From NCBI RefSeq assembly GCF_003217095.1, contig NZ_QJSR01000010.1, forward strand, positions 1 to 60,343: 60,343 nt of DNA, in the 5' to 3' direction. Under the pieces are notes generated by a model. It searched no databases. It was not told the origin of the DNA and saw only the letters and a list, made by a program, of their open reading frames with translations. This DNA is from Rhizobium sp. PP-CC-3A-592 (GTDB lineage Bacteria; Pseudomonadota; Alphaproteobacteria; Rhizobiales; Rhizobiaceae). Position 1 is the stretch's first letter. Each line of letters begins with the position of its first letter. Both the position numbers and the translations under genes were made by a program. This document shows, one piece after another, positions 60,212 to 60,343 of the stretch.

Positions 60212-60343
60212 TCCGGCGAGGTATAGCAAAACTGATAGTTGTGCCGCCCCGGGAGTGTCAGGAATTTCGTGTACGGGCGTGCGGTTGAACATTCGCGTCT
60301 ACGCCCTTGCGGCCTGAAAGCGGTCCGCAAACAGAATTGAGAA

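Noticed and set aside
1-60343. CRISPR array, tRNA, rRNA or repABC replication genes
   Set aside because: I looked for regular direct repeats, tRNA-like arms and RepA/B/C motifs and saw none. The TniQ/TniB/TniA module therefore has no sign of being a CRISPR-guided transposon.

Overview
The window looks like an accessory replicon (plasmid or chromid) or a plastic island of a Rhizobiaceae bacterium of the Rhizobium/Agrobacterium group. The reasons are high GC content and families typical of that group: DUF1612 (the 'RHE_PE00001' family), DUF1403 next to an ScpB-like gene, and an Atu4866-like secreted protein. I see no rRNA, tRNA, CRISPR array or repABC replication genes. The taxonomic call is inference from gene families, not a database result.

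Layout. 0-5.5 kb: the C-terminal part of a CHAT-domain protease-like protein cut by the window edge, a DUF433/PIN toxin-antitoxin pair, a DUF1612 HTH gene, and a divergent, tightly coupled unit of Phd-like antitoxin, PIN toxin, second Phd-like protein and tyrosine recombinase. 5.7-20.5 kb: a run of regulator/oxidoreductase modules (TetR-SDR, AraC-SDR, WYL-DUF1330, LysR-SDR-CMD-Atu4866, AraC-hydrolase), with a 797-aa tyrosine-recombinase-like gene in the middle. 20.6-24.5 kb: small membrane, secreted and unknown genes, ending in an IS6 transposase wreck. 24.6-29.7 kb: a sigma-54 catabolic cluster (AcoR-type activator, butanediol-dehydrogenase-like enzyme, flavin monooxygenase) with a visible activator palindrome, a -24/-12 promoter and a terminator. 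30.0-30.9 kb: IS66 debris fused to a copy of the 3' end of the 797-aa recombinase gene. 31.0-40 kb: serA, unknown genes, an RTX/cadherin-like secreted protein, an SDR/HxlR pair and a glycosidase-like gene. 40.1-48.7 kb: scpB-like, DUF1403 and a tniQ-tniB-tniA transposition module whose tniA is cut by a complete IS21-family element (44960-47579, duplication GAATC). 48.8-55.6 kb: an intact tyrosine recombinase, a NylB-like serine hydrolase, a truncated recombinase copy joined to IS66 debris, a Phd/PIN pair, a DUF6904-like gene, and a frameshifted recombinase copy that runs tail-to-tail into a truncated adenosine-deaminase-like gene. 55.7-60.3 kb: SMI1/KNR4, a metallopeptidase-TPM fusion, DUF3667 and DUF1697 genes.

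Most unusual signal. The palindrome CGATAA-N7-TTATCG occurs exactly three times and once imperfectly. Two exact copies lie upstream of the DUF1612 and DUF1403 genes, whose products share an N-terminal motif, and the near half-site begins exactly 82 bp from both start codons. The other two sites lie upstream of a decayed recombinase copy and beside an IstB remnant. This suggests one regulatory, recombination or segregation system spread over the window and tied to tyrosine recombinases and an ScpB-like protein. Its function is not known to me.
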